Below, one piece after another: positions 39,455 through 48,333 of a DNA stretch of 64,000 bases. A program made the translations under genes and the position numbers. The first letter of the stretch is position 1. Every line of letters begins with the position of its first letter. This stretch comes from an uncultured Porphyromonadaceae bacterium (GTDB lineage Bacteria; Bacteroidota; Bacteroidia; Bacteroidales; Muribaculaceae). The notes below the pieces were generated by a model, which worked only from the letters and a program-made list of their open reading frames with translations, searched no databases and was not told where the DNA came from. Location of the stretch: positions 1 to 64,000 of the forward strand of contig CAMKOE010000006.1 of NCBI GenBank assembly GCA_946414395.1, given 5' to 3'.

Positions 39455-39475
39455 GTATTTCTTGTATTTCTTGTT
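39455..39475. repeat. Right arm of the inverted repeat around the GxxExxY gene
   Basis: This is the inverted match of 38949-38969 with one mismatch (GTATTTCTTGTATTTCTTG). Confidence 0.8.
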
Positions 39476-39507
39476 TTTAAAGATTAAAACCTGTAGTCAA
39501 GAGGGGG

Positions 39508-40539
39508 TTAGGGGTGGCGGGTGGTGCCGCGGACGACGAGGCGGGTCTTGACGATGCGTTTCTCGGCGTGGTCGCGGGGCAGGATGCCCTCAACCAGGCC
39601 GATGAGGATGTCGGCCGCCTCTTTGCCCACCTGGGTGCCTCGCTGCTCGACCGTGGTCAGCATCGGGTCGCACACCGTGGCGCGGAAGCCGTTGGTGAAG
39701 CCGCAGATGCTCACCTCGTCGGGGATGCTGAATCCCAGCCGCTTGACGACCGACAGGATGCCGATGGCCGTCTCGTCGTTGACCGCAAAGAAGGCGTCGG
39801 GGCGTCCCTCCATGCGCATCATGGCCGGCGTGATGCGCTCGGCGTCGGCGCGGTTGTCACAGATGCGCACCAGCGAGTCGTCAAGCGTCAGCCCGTTCTT
39901 GTAGAGGGCGTCGCGGTAGCCGTTGAAACGGTTCTTGGCAATCTCCATGCTCATCGGCGCGCCATAGAAGGCAATGCGCTTGCAGCCCGTGGCAATCATG
40001 TGGGACACGGCATTGAGCGTGCCCATGTAGTCATCCACAACCACGCGGCTGGCATTCAGGGCCGGACAGATGCGGTCATAGAAAACCAGCGGCACACCAG
40101 CTGCCTCGAGGTGCTGGAAATGGTCATAGCGCTCGGTGTCCTTGGCCTGGGAGACGATGATGCCGCACACCTTGTTCTTGAGCATCGATTCGCAGATCTG
40201 CACTTCGCGGTCATAACTCTCGTTGCTCTTGGCCACAATCAGGTGGTAGCCGCGCGCCGAGGCTTCACTCTCAATGCCGTCGAGGATCGAGGAGAAGTAG
40301 TAGTGTACTAGTTCGGGAACAATCACGCCGATGGCCCGTGACGGGTTGCGGCGGCTGTGGCGCAGTTGCTCGGCGATGACATTGGGAAAATAGTTGTGCT
40401 CGCGCGCATACTGTTGTATGGCCTGGCGGCGCTCCTTCGAGATGCTGGGACTGTCGCTCAGCGCCCTGGATACTGTGGCCACCGATACGCCCAACTCGCG
40501 GGCGATATCCTTCATTGTCAAGTGCTGATTATCATCCAT
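39508..40539 (-). CDS. LacI-family regulator of the starch locus
   Basis: This 343-residue protein has a LacI helix-turn-helix at the N-terminus (about 8-30, TMKDIARELGVSVATVSRAL), the hinge helix region (about 50-60, ANVIAEQLR-like) and a periplasmic-binding-protein-like effector domain (about 62-335). It is divergent from susC and is inferred to sense maltose or a glucan product. Its own promoter (40640-40609) is covered by a LacI-type operator, and the same 13-base operator lies before the amylase gene at 48334, so it probably controls both and itself. B. thetaiotaomicron uses SusR, an unrelated type, for its Sus locus. Confidence 0.92.
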   Translation of the reverse strand: MDDNQHLTMKDIARELGVSVATVSRALSDSPSISKERRQAIQQYAREHNYFPNVIAEQLRHSRRNPSRAIGVIVPELVHYYFSSILDGIESEASARGYHLIVAKSNESYDREVQICESMLKNKVCGIIVSQAKDTERYDHFQHLEAAGVPLVFYDRICPALNASRVVVDDYMGTLNAVSHMIATGCKRIAFYGAPMSMEIAKNRFNGYRDALYKNGLTLDDSLVRICDNRADAERITPAMMRMEGRPDAFFAVNDETAIGILSVVKRLGFSIPDEVSICGFTNGFRATVCDPMLTTVEQRGTQVGKEAADILIGLVEGILPRDHAEKRIVKTRLVVRGTTRHP

Positions 40540-40608
40540 TTTCTTGTGACTTTTTACTTGAGTTGGTTAATGTTGATGATATGACCGCAATCAATCTGCA
40601 ATCTGGTG

Positions 40609-40640
40609 CGAAGGTACAATGATAAATTGGATTACGCAAA
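40609..40640 (-). promoter_or_regulatory. Promoter of the lacI-type gene
   Basis: On the minus strand TTTG (40640-40637), 20 bases, TACCTTCG (40616-40609). The -33 box is inside the operator 40636-40648, which fits self-repression. Confidence 0.7.
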
Positions 40641-40648
40641 CGATTGCA
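40636..40648. promoter_or_regulatory. LacI-type operator 1
   Basis: GCAAACGATTGCA has near-symmetrical half-sites around a central CG, the hallmark of LacI-family sites. The same 13 bases occur at 48225-48237. It is between the regulator gene and susC, 55 bases before the susC -7 box. Confidence 0.82.
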
Positions 40649-40703
40649 TTTATTTAATTAAAAATTTAACATTATATAAAAAGACAAATATCTTTAATAT
40701 TCC

Positions 40704-40711
40704 TATTTTTG
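40704..40711 (+). promoter_or_regulatory. -7 box of the susC operon
   Basis: TATTTTTG lies about 130 bases before the susC ATG. No -33 box is found 19-20 bases upstream, which would fit a promoter that needs an activator. Confidence 0.6.
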
Positions 40712-40840
40712 CCAAGTTTTAATTGCCTTCGAGCGGCCATCAAGAACGAGAGGTCATTGTGCCTTTGCTTGCCAGTCGTTATCATTGGAGAATAATAAAT
40801 TATTGATTACCAACATAATATTAACTTTAAAAAATTTAAA

Positions 40841-43800
40841 ATGAAGCAGGTAAACATCAGAATTCCGTTCAGGATTCTAACCCTCGTGATGGGACTGTTC
40901 CTGTCACTGGGAGCCTATGCACAGATTACTGTGAATGGCATTGTGAAGGATGCTACCGGCGAGCCCGTTATCGGCGCGAGTGTTCGTGTCGTCGGCACTC
41001 AGCAGGGAACTGTGACCGACTTTGACGGTCTCTTTACCCTCGACGGCGTGCCAGAGGGCGCCAAGCTCCAGATTTCGTCTATCGGCTACGAGACCCACGA
41101 GGTCACCGCAGCCAGTGACATGGTTATTACTCTTGCCGAGAGCACCCAGATGCTTGAGAATCTGGTGGTCATCGGTTATGGCGTCGTGAAAAAGAACGAC
41201 TTGACCGGTTCGGTAACGGCCCTCAAGCCCGATGCCAAGAACAAGGGTGTCGTTGTCAGCGCCCAGGACATGCTCGGCGGCAAGGTGGCCGGTGTGAGCG
41301 TGACCAGCAACGGCGGTGAGCCCGGTGGCGGTGCCAACATCCGCATCCGCGGTGGTTCGTCACTGAACGCCAGCAACAACCCCTTGATCGTGATTGACGG
41401 TATCGCCATGGATAACAATGGCGTGAGCGGTCTGTCCAACCCCCTGTCGCTGGTTAACCCCCAGGACATCGAGAGTTTCAACGTGCTGAAGGACGCTTCG
41501 GCCACCGCCATCTACGGTAGCCGTGGTTCTAACGGTGTCATCATCATCACCACCAAGAAGGGTCGTCGCGGCCAGCGCCCCACCGTTTCCTACAACGGTA
41601 GTGTGACCTGGAGCATGAAGAAGAAGACCATCGACGTGATGAGCGGTGACGAGTACCGTGACTTCGTGAAGGAGATTTTCGATGGTAACACCCGTGAGCA
41701 GAACGCCCTGTCGCTGCTTGGCAATGCCAACACCGACTGGCAGAAGGAGATCTACCGCACGGCCTTCAGCCACGACCACAACCTGACCGTGGCCGGTTCG
41801 GTGGGCCAGATTCTGCCTTATCGCTTGTCGCTGGGCTTTACCGACCAGCAGGGTATCCTCAAGACCTCGGACTACAAGCGTTACACCGTGGCCTTGAACC
41901 TGAATCCCTCGTTCTTTGATGATCACCTGACGATGAACCTCAGCGGTAAGTTGGCGTGGACCAAGTCTCGTTGGGCCGACACCGGCGCTGTGGGTAATGC
42001 CGTGCGCATGGACCCGACTCAGCCCATCTACAGCAGCGATGAAAAGTATAACGGCGTGGGTGGCTACTTTGAGTGGCTCCAGCCTAATGGCTCGGACAGT
42101 GCTTGGCCCTACACCAAGAACACCAACGCACCTTACAACCCCGTGGCCATGCTCGACAACCATGACAACAGTGGTAAGACCCACTCGTTTATCGGCACTG
42201 CCGAGATCGACTATAAGATCCACGGCTTTGAGGATCTGAGGCTGCACCTCACCCTGGGTGGTGACTTCACTGGCGGTAATGGCCACAACATCAGCGCTAA
42301 CATCAGCAACACCTCCAACTACTGGGGCAACAACAGTTGGTACACCCAGAGCAAGGAGAACCTGCAGTTGAGCACCTATGCCCAGTACTACAAGGATTTC
42401 AACGACAAGCACCACTTCGACATCATGGCCGGTTACGAGTGGCAGCACAACTGGCGCAAGGAGTATAACGAGTCGTGGGGCACCTATCCCACCAACTCGG
42501 CTCTCTTCTTCACCGACGCCGACAGGGACATTCCTGGTGCACTCATTGTAACCCCTGGCCAGTGGGTTCCTGGTGCCACCTACAATGTGGGCGACAGCAA
42601 GGCTGGCGCTATCCGTGGCGAGGGCGCTTATTATCAGCAGAATGGTCTGGGTTACCGCACCGAGAACTACCTGGTATCGTTCTTTGGCCGCGCCAACTAC
42701 TCCTATGATAACCGCTACTTGTTGACCTTCACCATGCGTTATGACGGTTCTTCTCGTTTCAAGAAGCACTGGGCACTGTTCCCCTCTGCAGCCTTGGCAT
42801 GGAAGATCAATGAGGAGGCCTTCTTGAAGGATGGCCCCTTCAGCGACCTGAAGTTGCGCCTCGGTTGGGGTAAGACCGGTCAGCAGGAAGGCATCGGCGA
42901 CTACAACTACTTTGCCACCTACGTGATGAGCAACGGTAGCCAGGGTTCATACTATGATATCTCTGGTGACGGCACCAAGGCTAGGCCCAACGTCTATAAC
43001 CCCGAGTTGAAGTGGGAGACCACCACGACGACCAACATCGGTCTGGACTGGGGTATCATGAACCAGCGCCTGAGCGGTAGCATCGACTGGTATTATCGCA
43101 AGACCACCGATCTGCTGAACTGGGCCACCTTCTCTGCTATGACCAACTTCAAGAACGCGTTCTACAAGAACATTGGTTCGCTGCGCAACACCGGTATCGA
43201 GTTCTCGTTGAACTGGAAGGCCATCAGCACCAACGACCTGTTGTGGACCATCGACTATAACTTGACCTACAACAGCAACAAGATCACCGAACTCATCAGT
43301 GACGATCCCGATTACTTCGTGACCACTGGTAGCATCGGCATCAACGGTAATGCCCAGGCTCACGTCGTGGGTCATCCCTCTAACAGTTTCTATGTTTACC
43401 AGCAGGTCTATGGCCAGGATGGCAAGCCCATCGAGGGCCAGGTGGTTGACCGCAACGGTGACGGTGTGATCAGCGACGCCGACAAGTACCTGTACAAGTC
43501 GCCTTGGGCTCCCGTGACCATGGGTCTGGCATCCCGCCTCGACTGGAAGAACTGGGATCTGGGCTTCAGCCTGCGTGCCAGCATCGGCAATTACCTGTTC
43601 AACAACGTGATGCAGGGTTATCACAACGTGAGCACTGCAGCCGTGTTTGAGGAGGTGGGTGCCTTCTACCTGAACAACCGTCCCCGCTCTTCGGTGGAGA
43701 TGGGCTGGCAAACCTATAACAACCACGCTAACTTCAGCGACTACTGGGTACAGAACGCATCGTTCCTCAAGTGTGACAACATCACCCTGGGTTACAGTTT

Positions 43801-43981
43801 CAACAACCTGTTGAAGCGCGGTAGTTACAACGGCATTGGCGGACGCATCTATGGTAGCGTCTCCAACGTATTCTGCATCACTAAGTATGACGGCATCGAT
43901 CCCGAGGTATTCGGTGGCATCGGCGGTGACATCTTCCCCCGTCCCATCTCGTTCATCCTGGGTCTGAGCCTGAACTTCTAA
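40841..43981 (+). CDS. susC: SusC-like TonB-dependent glycan importer
   Basis: This 1046-residue outer membrane protein has a signal peptide (about 1-27), a carboxypeptidase-like domain (about 28-105, ITVNGIVKDATGEPVIGASV), a plug with the SusC signature LVVIGYGVVKKNDLTGSVT (about 108-126) and KDASATAIYGSRGSNGVIII (about 215-235), and a barrel that ends in ISFILGLSLNF. It should import malto-oligosaccharides with the SusD lid protein encoded 43 bases later. First gene of the susC-D-E-F operon, behind a promoter next to a LacI-type operator. Confidence 0.95.
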   Translation: MKQVNIRIPFRILTLVMGLFLSLGAYAQITVNGIVKDATGEPVIGASVRVVGTQQGTVTDFDGLFTLDGVPEGAKLQISSIGYETHEVTAASDMVITLAESTQMLENLVVIGYGVVKKNDLTGSVTALKPDAKNKGVVVSAQDMLGGKVAGVSVTSNGGEPGGGANIRIRGGSSLNASNNPLIVIDGIAMDNNGVSGLSNPLSLVNPQDIESFNVLKDASATAIYGSRGSNGVIIITTKKGRRGQRPTVSYNGSVTWSMKKKTIDVMSGDEYRDFVKEIFDGNTREQNALSLLGNANTDWQKEIYRTAFSHDHNLTVAGSVGQILPYRLSLGFTDQQGILKTSDYKRYTVALNLNPSFFDDHLTMNLSGKLAWTKSRWADTGAVGNAVRMDPTQPIYSSDEKYNGVGGYFEWLQPNGSDSAWPYTKNTNAPYNPVAMLDNHDNSGKTHSFIGTAEIDYKIHGFEDLRLHLTLGGDFTGGNGHNISANISNTSNYWGNNSWYTQSKENLQLSTYAQYYKDFNDKHHFDIMAGYEWQHNWRKEYNESWGTYPTNSALFFTDADRDIPGALIVTPGQWVPGATYNVGDSKAGAIRGEGAYYQQNGLGYRTENYLVSFFGRANYSYDNRYLLTFTMRYDGSSRFKKHWALFPSAALAWKINEEAFLKDGPFSDLKLRLGWGKTGQQEGIGDYNYFATYVMSNGSQGSYYDISGDGTKARPNVYNPELKWETTTTTNIGLDWGIMNQRLSGSIDWYYRKTTDLLNWATFSAMTNFKNAFYKNIGSLRNTGIEFSLNWKAISTNDLLWTIDYNLTYNSNKITELISDDPDYFVTTGSIGINGNAQAHVVGHPSNSFYVYQQVYGQDGKPIEGQVVDRNGDGVISDADKYLYKSPWAPVTMGLASRLDWKNWDLGFSLRASIGNYLFNNVMQGYHNVSTAAVFEEVGAFYLNNRPRSSVEMGWQTYNNHANFSDYWVQNASFLKCDNITLGYSFNNLLKRGSYNGIGGRIYGSVSNVFCITKYDGIDPEVFGGIGGDIFPRPISFILGLSLNF

Positions 43982-44024
43982 TTGCGCCGACACATTATAC
44001 TAATTTATAATTAGATTGAACACA

Positions 44025-45695
44025 ATGAATAAGTTTTTCAAATATATATTGAGTGCTGCTGTGGTGCTGATGATGGGTGGCGGACTGACCTCCTGTATCA
44101 ACGACCTGGATGTGGAGCCCATCGACCCCTCGTTGCAGAGCGATGTCACTCCCGAGCAGTTGTTCAACAAGTGCTATTCGGTCTTCGCTACCTCGGGTAA
44201 CAACGGTGGTGACGACAATGTTGACGTTGACGGACTCGATGGCGGTTTCCAGCACAAATACCGCCAGATGTGGAACTCTAACGAGTTGACGACCGATGAG
44301 GCCATCTGCGGTTGGGGTGATGAGGGTATCCCCTCCTATTGCCACAACACCTATGACGCCAGCCACCCGATGCTGCGCGGTTACTACTATGGTCTGTGTA
44401 TCGGTATCACCTTCTGCAACCAGTATCTGAGTGAATTTAGTGATTATGATGCCACGATGACTGCCGAGGTTCGCTTCCTGCGCGCCTTCCAGTTCTATCT
44501 GTTGACCGATGCCTTTGGCAACATCCCCTTTGCCACCACCATCTCGGGTGACAACCCCGAGCAGTACAGCCGTGCACAGGTGTGCGAGTTCATCGAGAAG
44601 GAACTCAAGGCCATCGTTGGCGAGGATGACAGCGACAACGCTACTATCCTCAATGACCCGAAGCCCAAGAAGTATGGCGAGGCTGGCTATGGCCGCATCG
44701 ACAAGGCTGCCGCCTGGATGCTGCTTGCCCGTCTGTACCTGAATAGCGAGGTCTATACCGGTACTCCGCGCTGGAAAGATGCCGAAACCTATGCCAAGAA
44801 GGTGATGGACTCCAACTACAAACTGTTCACCACCGGCTATGCCGGCAATGGCATTGATGGCGTTTACCGCGAGTACAGCGCCTACCAGATGCTGTTCATG
44901 GGCGACAACAGCAAGACCGATGCTGCCTATGAGGCTATCTTCCCCGTTATCCAGGATGGTCTGCGCACCACCTCGTGGGGCGGTTCCAACTTCCTGATCT
45001 GCTCGACCGCCGATGCCGATATGCACCCCAATCAGTATGACGAGACCGAGGTCAATGGCCTGTACAACAACAGTGCATGGGGCGGTAACCGCGCTCGTCC
45101 CGAGTTGATCCGTCTGTTCTTCCCCAACGATGATGCTCCCGAGGGTCATGCCTATGTGCTGACCATGGCTGCCGAGGACGACCGCGCCCTGTTTGAGACC
45201 GAGGGCCGTCACCTCAACGTGGAGGACGAGTCCAACTTCAAGTATGGCTATGCTGTTGCCAAGTTCAACAACTTCAAGTGTGACGGCAGCAAGGGTAGCG
45301 ACATCACCTTCGCCGACTCCCACCTGTTCTACATGCGAGTGGCCGAGGCCTATCTGACCTATGCCGAGGCACTGACCCGTCAGAACGGCAATGTGGCTCC
45401 TCCCGAGGCCGTGGCTGCCATCAATGCCATCCGTGGCCGTGCACACGCTCTGCTGCGCAACCGTTACACCCTTGACCAGATTCTGGACGAGTGGGGCCGT
45501 GAGTTCTACTTCGAGGGCCGTCGCCGTGTCGATCTGATCCGCTTTGGCAAGTTTGGTGGCAACACCGACTACCAGTGGCAATGGAAGGGTGGCGTCTATG
45601 CCGGTCGCGACTTCGAGGCATTCCGCAATGTGTTTGCTATCCCGACCGATGATCTGATTGCTAACTCCAAGTTGCAACAGAATCCCGGCTATTGA
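44025..45695 (+). CDS. susD: SusD-like starch-binding lipoprotein
   Basis: This 556-residue surface lipoprotein (lipobox GGLTSC, about Cys24) has the RagB/SusD fold, with the N-terminal TPR-like part (RFLRAFQFYLLTDAFGNIPF) and the late conserved stretch AYLTYAEALTRQNGNVAPPEA and DEWGREFYFEGRRRVDLIRF. It forms the lid over SusC and binds the glucan. The frame begins with a TTG at 44016, but the ATG at 44025 gives the normal leader. It is followed by susE-like and susF-like genes. Confidence 0.95.
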   Translation: MNKFFKYILSAAVVLMMGGGLTSCINDLDVEPIDPSLQSDVTPEQLFNKCYSVFATSGNNGGDDNVDVDGLDGGFQHKYRQMWNSNELTTDEAICGWGDEGIPSYCHNTYDASHPMLRGYYYGLCIGITFCNQYLSEFSDYDATMTAEVRFLRAFQFYLLTDAFGNIPFATTISGDNPEQYSRAQVCEFIEKELKAIVGEDDSDNATILNDPKPKKYGEAGYGRIDKAAAWMLLARLYLNSEVYTGTPRWKDAETYAKKVMDSNYKLFTTGYAGNGIDGVYREYSAYQMLFMGDNSKTDAAYEAIFPVIQDGLRTTSWGGSNFLICSTADADMHPNQYDETEVNGLYNNSAWGGNRARPELIRLFFPNDDAPEGHAYVLTMAAEDDRALFETEGRHLNVEDESNFKYGYAVAKFNNFKCDGSKGSDITFADSHLFYMRVAEAYLTYAEALTRQNGNVAPPEAVAAINAIRGRAHALLRNRYTLDQILDEWGREFYFEGRRRVDLIRFGKFGGNTDYQWQWKGGVYAGRDFEAFRNVFAIPTDDLIANSKLQQNPGY

Positions 45696-45722
45696 TCGGA
45701 TATCAATGTCTAACATTATTAA

Positions 45723-46922
45723 ATGACAATAAAGAACATGAAAAAGATATTATTATCATCACTGGTGCTGCTGGGCATGACACTCATGTTCACGGCCTGT
45801 GAGGAAGATCGTGATTCCAACCCCACGCTGGTGCAGCCCACCTCGTTCACGCTCAACAACCCCGTGAACACGCTGGTTGACCTGGCCGCTTCGACGGGTA
45901 TCCCCTTTGCCTGGTCACAGCCCAACTTTGGTGGCTGGCCTGCCGCTTGCGAGTATCAACTCGAGGTTTCTCCCTCCAACGAGTGGACCGTATCGACCGC
46001 CGATGCTGATGCCGATACTACTGGTACTGTGGTTGCCAACTATGCTACTATCAAGACGGTGTATGCAAGTTGCAGTGGCAACATGCTTGCCGAGGAACTC
46101 AACAAGGCACTTAACAAGATTGCCATGTGGGAAGAAGGCAACGTCCCCGAGAAGCAGACCGTGTATGTGCGCTGCAGTGCTGTTACCGCAGGTGCCCAGA
46201 AGGTTTACTCCAACGTTGTCAGCCTCGACGTGAACCCCTACTATGTTGACCTCAGCACCGAGGTGAGCGATGAGATTCAGTTGTGGTACCTCATCGGTGC
46301 TTGCATCGGTGACGGCTCATGGGGCAACACTGGCGTGGATAACGTGGGTGTATCCATCATCCCGATGTATCCTGTTTATAAAGATGATGGCAGCGTAGTA
46401 CCCGGTGAAATCCAGTATGTGGGTTACTTCCCCGCCGGTCAGGGCTTCAAACTCATCCAGGTTCCTGGTTCATGGGCCGCTCAGTGGGGTCAGGGCGATG
46501 CCGGCTACGTCAAGAACGACGGTGGCAGTGGTAACATCGAGGTTCCTGCCGATGGTTACTACATGATCCACCTGAACACCGCTACCGACGAACTCACCAT
46601 CGAGCCTTACGTCCTGGCTGTGGGCGTTTACAACCAGATTGCTATGCCTGGTAATTATCAGGGCTGGGATACGGGTTCTGACCTGATGAATCCCATGAGC
46701 ACCGTCGTCGAGAACCACGACTGGTACCTGAAGAGTGTGACCTACGAGGAGACGACCCTCAAGTTTGCTGCCGACAACAGTTGGGATGTAAACTGGGGTG
46801 GCACCGGATTCCCCCACGGCCTGGGTACTCAGGGCGGTCCCGACATCCCCGTTCCTGCTGGCACCTACCATGTGTACTTCAATGACATTATGGGTACCTA
46901 CAACTTTGTTGCGGTACAGTAA
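45723..46922 (+). CDS. susE: SusE-like surface glycan-binding lipoprotein
   Basis: This 399-residue lipoprotein (lipobox LMFTAC) has a SusE-type N-terminal domain (FTLNNPVNTLVDLAASTGIP, about 40-60) and two C-terminal SusE/F starch-binding modules (about 180-290 and 295-399). Trp and Tyr in LWYLIGACIGDGSWGN and NYQGWDTGSDLMNP are likely sugar contacts. The two C-terminal modules are closely matched in the next protein, while the N-terminal parts differ. Either the ATG at 45723 or the one at 45738 (MKKILLSS) may be the start; the latter gives the better leader. Confidence 0.88.
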   Translation: MTIKNMKKILLSSLVLLGMTLMFTACEEDRDSNPTLVQPTSFTLNNPVNTLVDLAASTGIPFAWSQPNFGGWPAACEYQLEVSPSNEWTVSTADADADTTGTVVANYATIKTVYASCSGNMLAEELNKALNKIAMWEEGNVPEKQTVYVRCSAVTAGAQKVYSNVVSLDVNPYYVDLSTEVSDEIQLWYLIGACIGDGSWGNTGVDNVGVSIIPMYPVYKDDGSVVPGEIQYVGYFPAGQGFKLIQVPGSWAAQWGQGDAGYVKNDGGSGNIEVPADGYYMIHLNTATDELTIEPYVLAVGVYNQIAMPGNYQGWDTGSDLMNPMSTVVENHDWYLKSVTYEETTLKFAADNSWDVNWGGTGFPHGLGTQGGPDIPVPAGTYHVYFNDIMGTYNFVAVQ

Positions 46923-46934
46923 TTAATAACCTTA

Positions 46935-47029
46935 GTTGTAAGTTTTAAGTTTTAGTTTTAAGTAATAATACTTTAACCCTACTGTTTTTGGGGAGATAGT
47001 AATAGTGCTTACAACTTAAAACTTACAAC
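46935..47029. repeat. 15-bp perfect inverted repeat between susE-like and susF-like genes
   Basis: GTTGTAAGTTTTAAG (46935-46949) is repeated inverted at 47015-47029, each next to further partial copies. It fills the 120-base gap and ends 13 bases before the next ATG. It could act as an mRNA stability or attenuation hairpin inside the operon. Confidence 0.8.
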
Positions 47030-47042
47030 TTGAAACTGAAAA

Positions 47043-48134
47043 ATGAAAATGAAGAAGTTTTTATATATTGCAGCAACCGCGCTGTTGCTGACAAGTTGCA
47101 CCGAGGATTTCAAGGACTGGGCTGAGCCCCAGAGCAATCCTCAAGGTGAGGTGATCACCTTCGGCAACGGCTCGGTGGCCGGTGTTGACCTGATTGACTT
47201 TGCCCAGATTCCTGAAAGCGTGGAGTGGGTCAAGGTGTGTGACCTCAATCTGCCCACCAGCAGTGACACGAATTACGTGCCCGAGCCCGTCATCATCCTG
47301 AACGGAACGTCGTTTGTCCTCAAGGCCGACGGTACGATGAAAGCCGAGGAACTCAAGCAGTTCGTCATCTCGCAGTATGGCAAGGCTCCCGAGGTGCGTG
47401 AACTCGAGGCCCAGGTCAAGACCGCTATGACCAACGGCACTACTACTAACACCATCACTAGCGACAAGTTTGCCGTAAAGGTTGTGTTGGAGCCCATCGC
47501 CAAGCCCGACTTGTGGTATCTGGTTGGCTCGTGCGTCGGTGATGGCTCGTGGGGCAACGATCCTGCCAACATTGGCACCGCTCTCATCCCCATGTATGTC
47601 ACCGAGCCCGATAACTTCACCGTTTTGACCTATGTGGGCTACTTCCCCGCAGGCCAGGGCTTCAAACTCATCCACACTCCTGGCAGTTGGGACGAGCAGT
47701 GGGGTATGACGGCTGGCGTGACTGTCAAGAACGACGGTGGCAGTAGTAACATCGAGGTTCCTGCCGACGGTTACTATGTGCTGACCTATGACATGAGCGC
47801 CGAGACGCTGACCATTGAGCCCTATGATGGCGCCGTGAGTGTATATTCGATGATCGGTATGCCTGGCGACTATCAGGACTGGAATCCTGGCGGCAATCTG
47901 ATGACTCCCATGAACACTGTCGTCGAGAACCACGACTGGATCTTGAAGAATGTGACCTATGACAACACCACGCTCAAGTTTGCTGCCGATGGCGGCTGGG
48001 CTGTTAACTGGGGTGGCAACACCTTCCCCGTGGGTAATGGTGTGGCTAACGGTGCCAACATTACCGTGGACGCCGGTACCTATACCGTTGTCTTCAACGA
48101 CATCCTGGGCAAGTACTACTTCATCTCTCAGTAA
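47043..48134 (+). CDS. susF: SusF-like surface glycan-binding lipoprotein
   Basis: This 363-residue lipoprotein (lipobox LLTSC, about Cys18) has an N-terminal domain unlike that of the preceding protein (about 20-150) and two SusE/F modules (about 155-255 and 260-363) that closely match it: LWYLVGSCVGDGSWGN, YVGYFPAGQGFKLIHTPGSW, TVVENHDWILKNVTYDNTTL. B. thetaiotaomicron SusF has three such modules, so this one is shorter and could as well be called a second SusE. It should hold starch at the cell surface. A hairpin follows it. Confidence 0.85.
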   Translation: MKMKKFLYIAATALLLTSCTEDFKDWAEPQSNPQGEVITFGNGSVAGVDLIDFAQIPESVEWVKVCDLNLPTSSDTNYVPEPVIILNGTSFVLKADGTMKAEELKQFVISQYGKAPEVRELEAQVKTAMTNGTTTNTITSDKFAVKVVLEPIAKPDLWYLVGSCVGDGSWGNDPANIGTALIPMYVTEPDNFTVLTYVGYFPAGQGFKLIHTPGSWDEQWGMTAGVTVKNDGGSSNIEVPADGYYVLTYDMSAETLTIEPYDGAVSVYSMIGMPGDYQDWNPGGNLMTPMNTVVENHDWILKNVTYDNTTLKFAADGGWAVNWGGNTFPVGNGVANGANITVDAGTYTVVFNDILGKYYFISQ

Positions 48135-48166
48135 CACGCCGTTACTGACCTGAATGACCATTCCCG

Positions 48167-48198
48167 GCGGGGACGTGCCACTCGAGGCGCGTCCCCGC
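48167..48198 (+). terminator. Hairpin at the end of the susC-F operon
   Basis: GCGGGGACG (48167-48175) pairs perfectly with CGTCCCCGC (48190-48198). There is no T-run, so read-through into the amylase gene is possible. Confidence 0.6.
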
Positions 48199-48224
48199 TG
48201 TCGTGATGGCTGCTCACTGTGGCT

Positions 48225-48237
48225 GCAAACGATTGCA
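48225..48237. promoter_or_regulatory. LacI-type operator 2
   Basis: GCAAACGATTGCA, identical over 13 bases to operator 1 at 40636-40648. It lies 57 bases upstream of the -7 box of the amylase gene, nearly the same distance as operator 1 from the susC -7 box (55 bases). Confidence 0.85.
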
Positions 48238-48293
48238 CTCAAAAAAAAACGGCACATTTTTACCTTTCATGGTCATGACTGAGGATAAATTGC

Positions 48294-48301
48294 TATATTT
48301 G
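48294..48301 (+). promoter_or_regulatory. -7 box of the amylase gene
   Basis: TATATTTG, 32 bases before the ATG at 48334. As at susC, no -33 box is seen at the right distance. Confidence 0.65.
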
Positions 48302-48333
48302 TGGGAAATATAACCACTAAAACTATTCTGACA

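Noticed and set aside
43995..45716. 573-residue open frame on the minus strand
   Set aside because: It is antisense to susD, which has full family motifs; this frame has none.
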